Positions 21,902-22,867 of a DNA stretch of 22,867 bases are shown here, piece by piece. The notes under the pieces were generated by a model. That model had not been told where the DNA came from. It worked only from the letters and a program-made list of their open reading frames with translations, and ran no database searches. The translations under genes and the position numbers were made by a program. The stretch is taken from the NCBI GenBank assembly GCA_936936565.1, contig CAKZIX010000114.1, forward strand, positions 1 to 22,867, in the 5' to 3' direction. Positions within the stretch are counted from its first letter, which is position 1. Every line of letters begins with the position of its first letter. This DNA comes from an uncultured Nocardiaceae bacterium (lineage in GTDB: Bacteria; Actinomycetota; Actinomycetes; Mycobacteriales; Mycobacteriaceae).

Positions 21902-22579
21902 ATGAAGCCAAGGATTTTGGTGGTCGACGACGACACGGCGCTCGCCGAGATGCTGACAATTGTGTTGCGCGGCGAGGGATTCGAGCCTCATGTGGTCGGC
22001 GACGGCACGCAAGCGCTCACCGCGGTCCGCGAAATCCGGCCCGATCTGGTGCTGCTGGATCTGATGCTTCCCGGGATGAACGGCATCGACGTGTGCCGCG
22101 TGCTGCGCGCCGATTCCGGTGTTCCGATTGTCATGCTCACCGCGAAGACGGACACCGTCGACGTGGTGCTCGGCCTCGAGTCCGGTGCCGACGACTACAT
22201 CGTCAAGCCGTTCAAGCCGAAGGAACTCGTCGCCCGGGTCCGCGCCCGGCTGCGCCGCACCGAGGAAGAGCCGGCCGAGCTGCTGTCCATCGGCGACGTC
22301 GTCATCGACGTCCCGGCGCACAAGGTCAGCCGCGACGGGGAATTGATCTCGCTGACGCCGCTCGAATTCGACCTGCTGGTGGCGCTGGCCCGCAAGCCGC
22401 GCCAGGTGTTCACCCGCGAGGTGCTGCTGGAGCAGGTGTGGGGGTATCGGCACGCCGCCGACACCCGCCTGGTGAACGTGCACGTGCAGCGGTTGCGGGC
22501 GAAGGTCGAGAAGGATCCGGAGAATCCCGAGGTCGTACTGACCGTCAGGGGGGTCGGCTACAAAGCCGGACCGCCGTGA
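21902..22579 (+). CDS. mtrA: two-component response regulator MtrA
   Basis: OmpR-family response regulator, essential in M. tuberculosis, controlling cell division, cell-wall hydrolases and oriC activity. The receiver domain has the acidic pocket VVDDD (residues 7-11), phosphoacceptor Asp53 in LLDLMLPG, Thr80 in LTAK and Lys102 in VKPF. The C-terminal winged helix includes LTPLEFDLLVALAR and the recognition region RLVNVHVQRLRAKVE, ending VRGVGYKAG. The length of 225 residues matches the family. The ATG at 21902 is 4 nt after tmk; an AAGGAG inside the tmk end is about 14 nt upstream, farther than ideal. Partner kinase mtrB overlaps its stop (GTGA). Confidence 0.96.
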   Translation: MKPRILVVDDDTALAEMLTIVLRGEGFEPHVVGDGTQALTAVREIRPDLVLLDLMLPGMNGIDVCRVLRADSGVPIVMLTAKTDTVDVVLGLESGADDYIVKPFKPKELVARVRARLRRTEEEPAELLSIGDVVIDVPAHKVSRDGELISLTPLEFDLLVALARKPRQVFTREVLLEQVWGYRHAADTRLVNVHVQRLRAKVEKDPENPEVVLTVRGVGYKAGPP

Positions 22580-22867
22580 GAACCAACTTCACACGTCTGC
22601 GGCGGCGGATCGACCTCGAACTCGCTCCACTGCTGCGCTGGTTCCAATCGCTGAGCAACACCCTCGCGCATGCGTGGCGTCGATCGCTGCAGTTGCGCGT
22701 CGTCGTGTCGACGCTGACGCTCTCGTTGATCGTCATCACCATCCTGGGCGTGCTCATCTCCGCCATCGGTTCGGTGGTGGTGCTGGGCGACGTGCTTAAC
22801 GGCCTGCGCTTCGACGGCGCGGTCTACACCTGGAGCCTGATCGGCCAGACCAAGCTGGAAATCGGCT
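22576..22867 (+). CDS. mtrB: sensor histidine kinase MtrB, partial (5' end only)
   Basis: The GTG overlaps the mtrA stop by 4 nt. The first ~65 residues fit MtrB: a basic cytoplasmic start, WRRSLQLRVVVSTLTLSL and the first membrane segment up to about ILGVLIS. After that, MtrB proteins normally continue with SQIT-like sequence and a charged extracytoplasmic sensor region. Here the frame stays open but reads AIGSVVVLGDVLNGLRFDG, which I do not recognise as MtrB. Only 97 codons of more than 500 are in the window; no kinase domain is visible. The identity of the first part is secure from context, the last ~110 bases are not. Confidence 0.8.
   Translation, partial: MRTNFTRLRRRIDLELAPLLRWFQSLSNTLAHAWRRSLQLRVVVSTLTLSLIVITILGVLISAIGSVVVLGDVLNGLRFDGAVYTWSLIGQTKLEIG

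Overview
This window is high-GC actinobacterial DNA, densely packed with genes. Gene content and order point to the Mycobacteriales (Nocardia/Rhodococcus/Gordonia/Mycobacterium relatives). From memory the backbone follows the M. tuberculosis interval Rv3267 to Rv3245c: a divergent LCP ligase, rmlD, wbbL, GDP-mannose pyrophosphorylase, fbiA/fbiB, whiB2, a metallopeptidase-like protein, a DUF3499 protein, phosphomannomutase, a TobH-like SIS protein, manA, alkB, two rubredoxins, a TetR regulator, sahH, tmk, mtrA and mtrB. I cannot name the genus.

Layout. (1) 1-4214, cell-wall sugars: a truncated LytR-CpsA-Psr ligase on the minus strand, then rmlD, wbbL, a mannose-1-phosphate guanylyltransferase and an uncharacterised SGNH hydrolase as a tightly coupled plus-strand operon. 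(2) 4339-7361, minus strand: a NUDIX hydrolase and fbiA-fbiB for coenzyme F420. (3) 7362-12693: whiB2 behind a structured leader, a metallopeptidase-like pseudoenzyme, a DUF3499 zinc protein, then pmm, tobH and manA, which with the guanylyltransferase complete fructose-6-P to GDP-mannose. (4) 12703-18880: a DUF808 membrane protein and an alkane-oxidation island holding alkB, two rubredoxins, a TetR regulator, a Tat-exported GMC oxidoreductase on the opposite strand, and a second alkB. (5) 18912-22867: S-adenosylhomocysteinase, a Pro/Gly/Tyr-rich membrane protein on the minus strand, thymidylate kinase, and mtrA with the start of mtrB.

Main observations. Nine genes carry a TANNNT -10 hexamer 6-8 nt before the start codon, the hallmark of leaderless transcription; this also resets several starts. 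A four-copy nested inverted repeat with 19-20 nt period lies between the NUDIX gene and fbiB, and a 17-bp inverted repeat lies between sahH and the next gene. The alkane island is expanded by a second AlkB and a cholesterol-oxidase-like GMC enzyme that appears to lack the family's catalytic glutamate. The first 12 bases look like an Illumina adapter remnant, and the last ~110 bases do not read like normal MtrB, so both edges should be treated with caution. I found no tRNA, rRNA, CRISPR array, insertion sequence or phage genes. No gene-free stretch exceeds 300 bases; the longest is 7362-7621 and is described.
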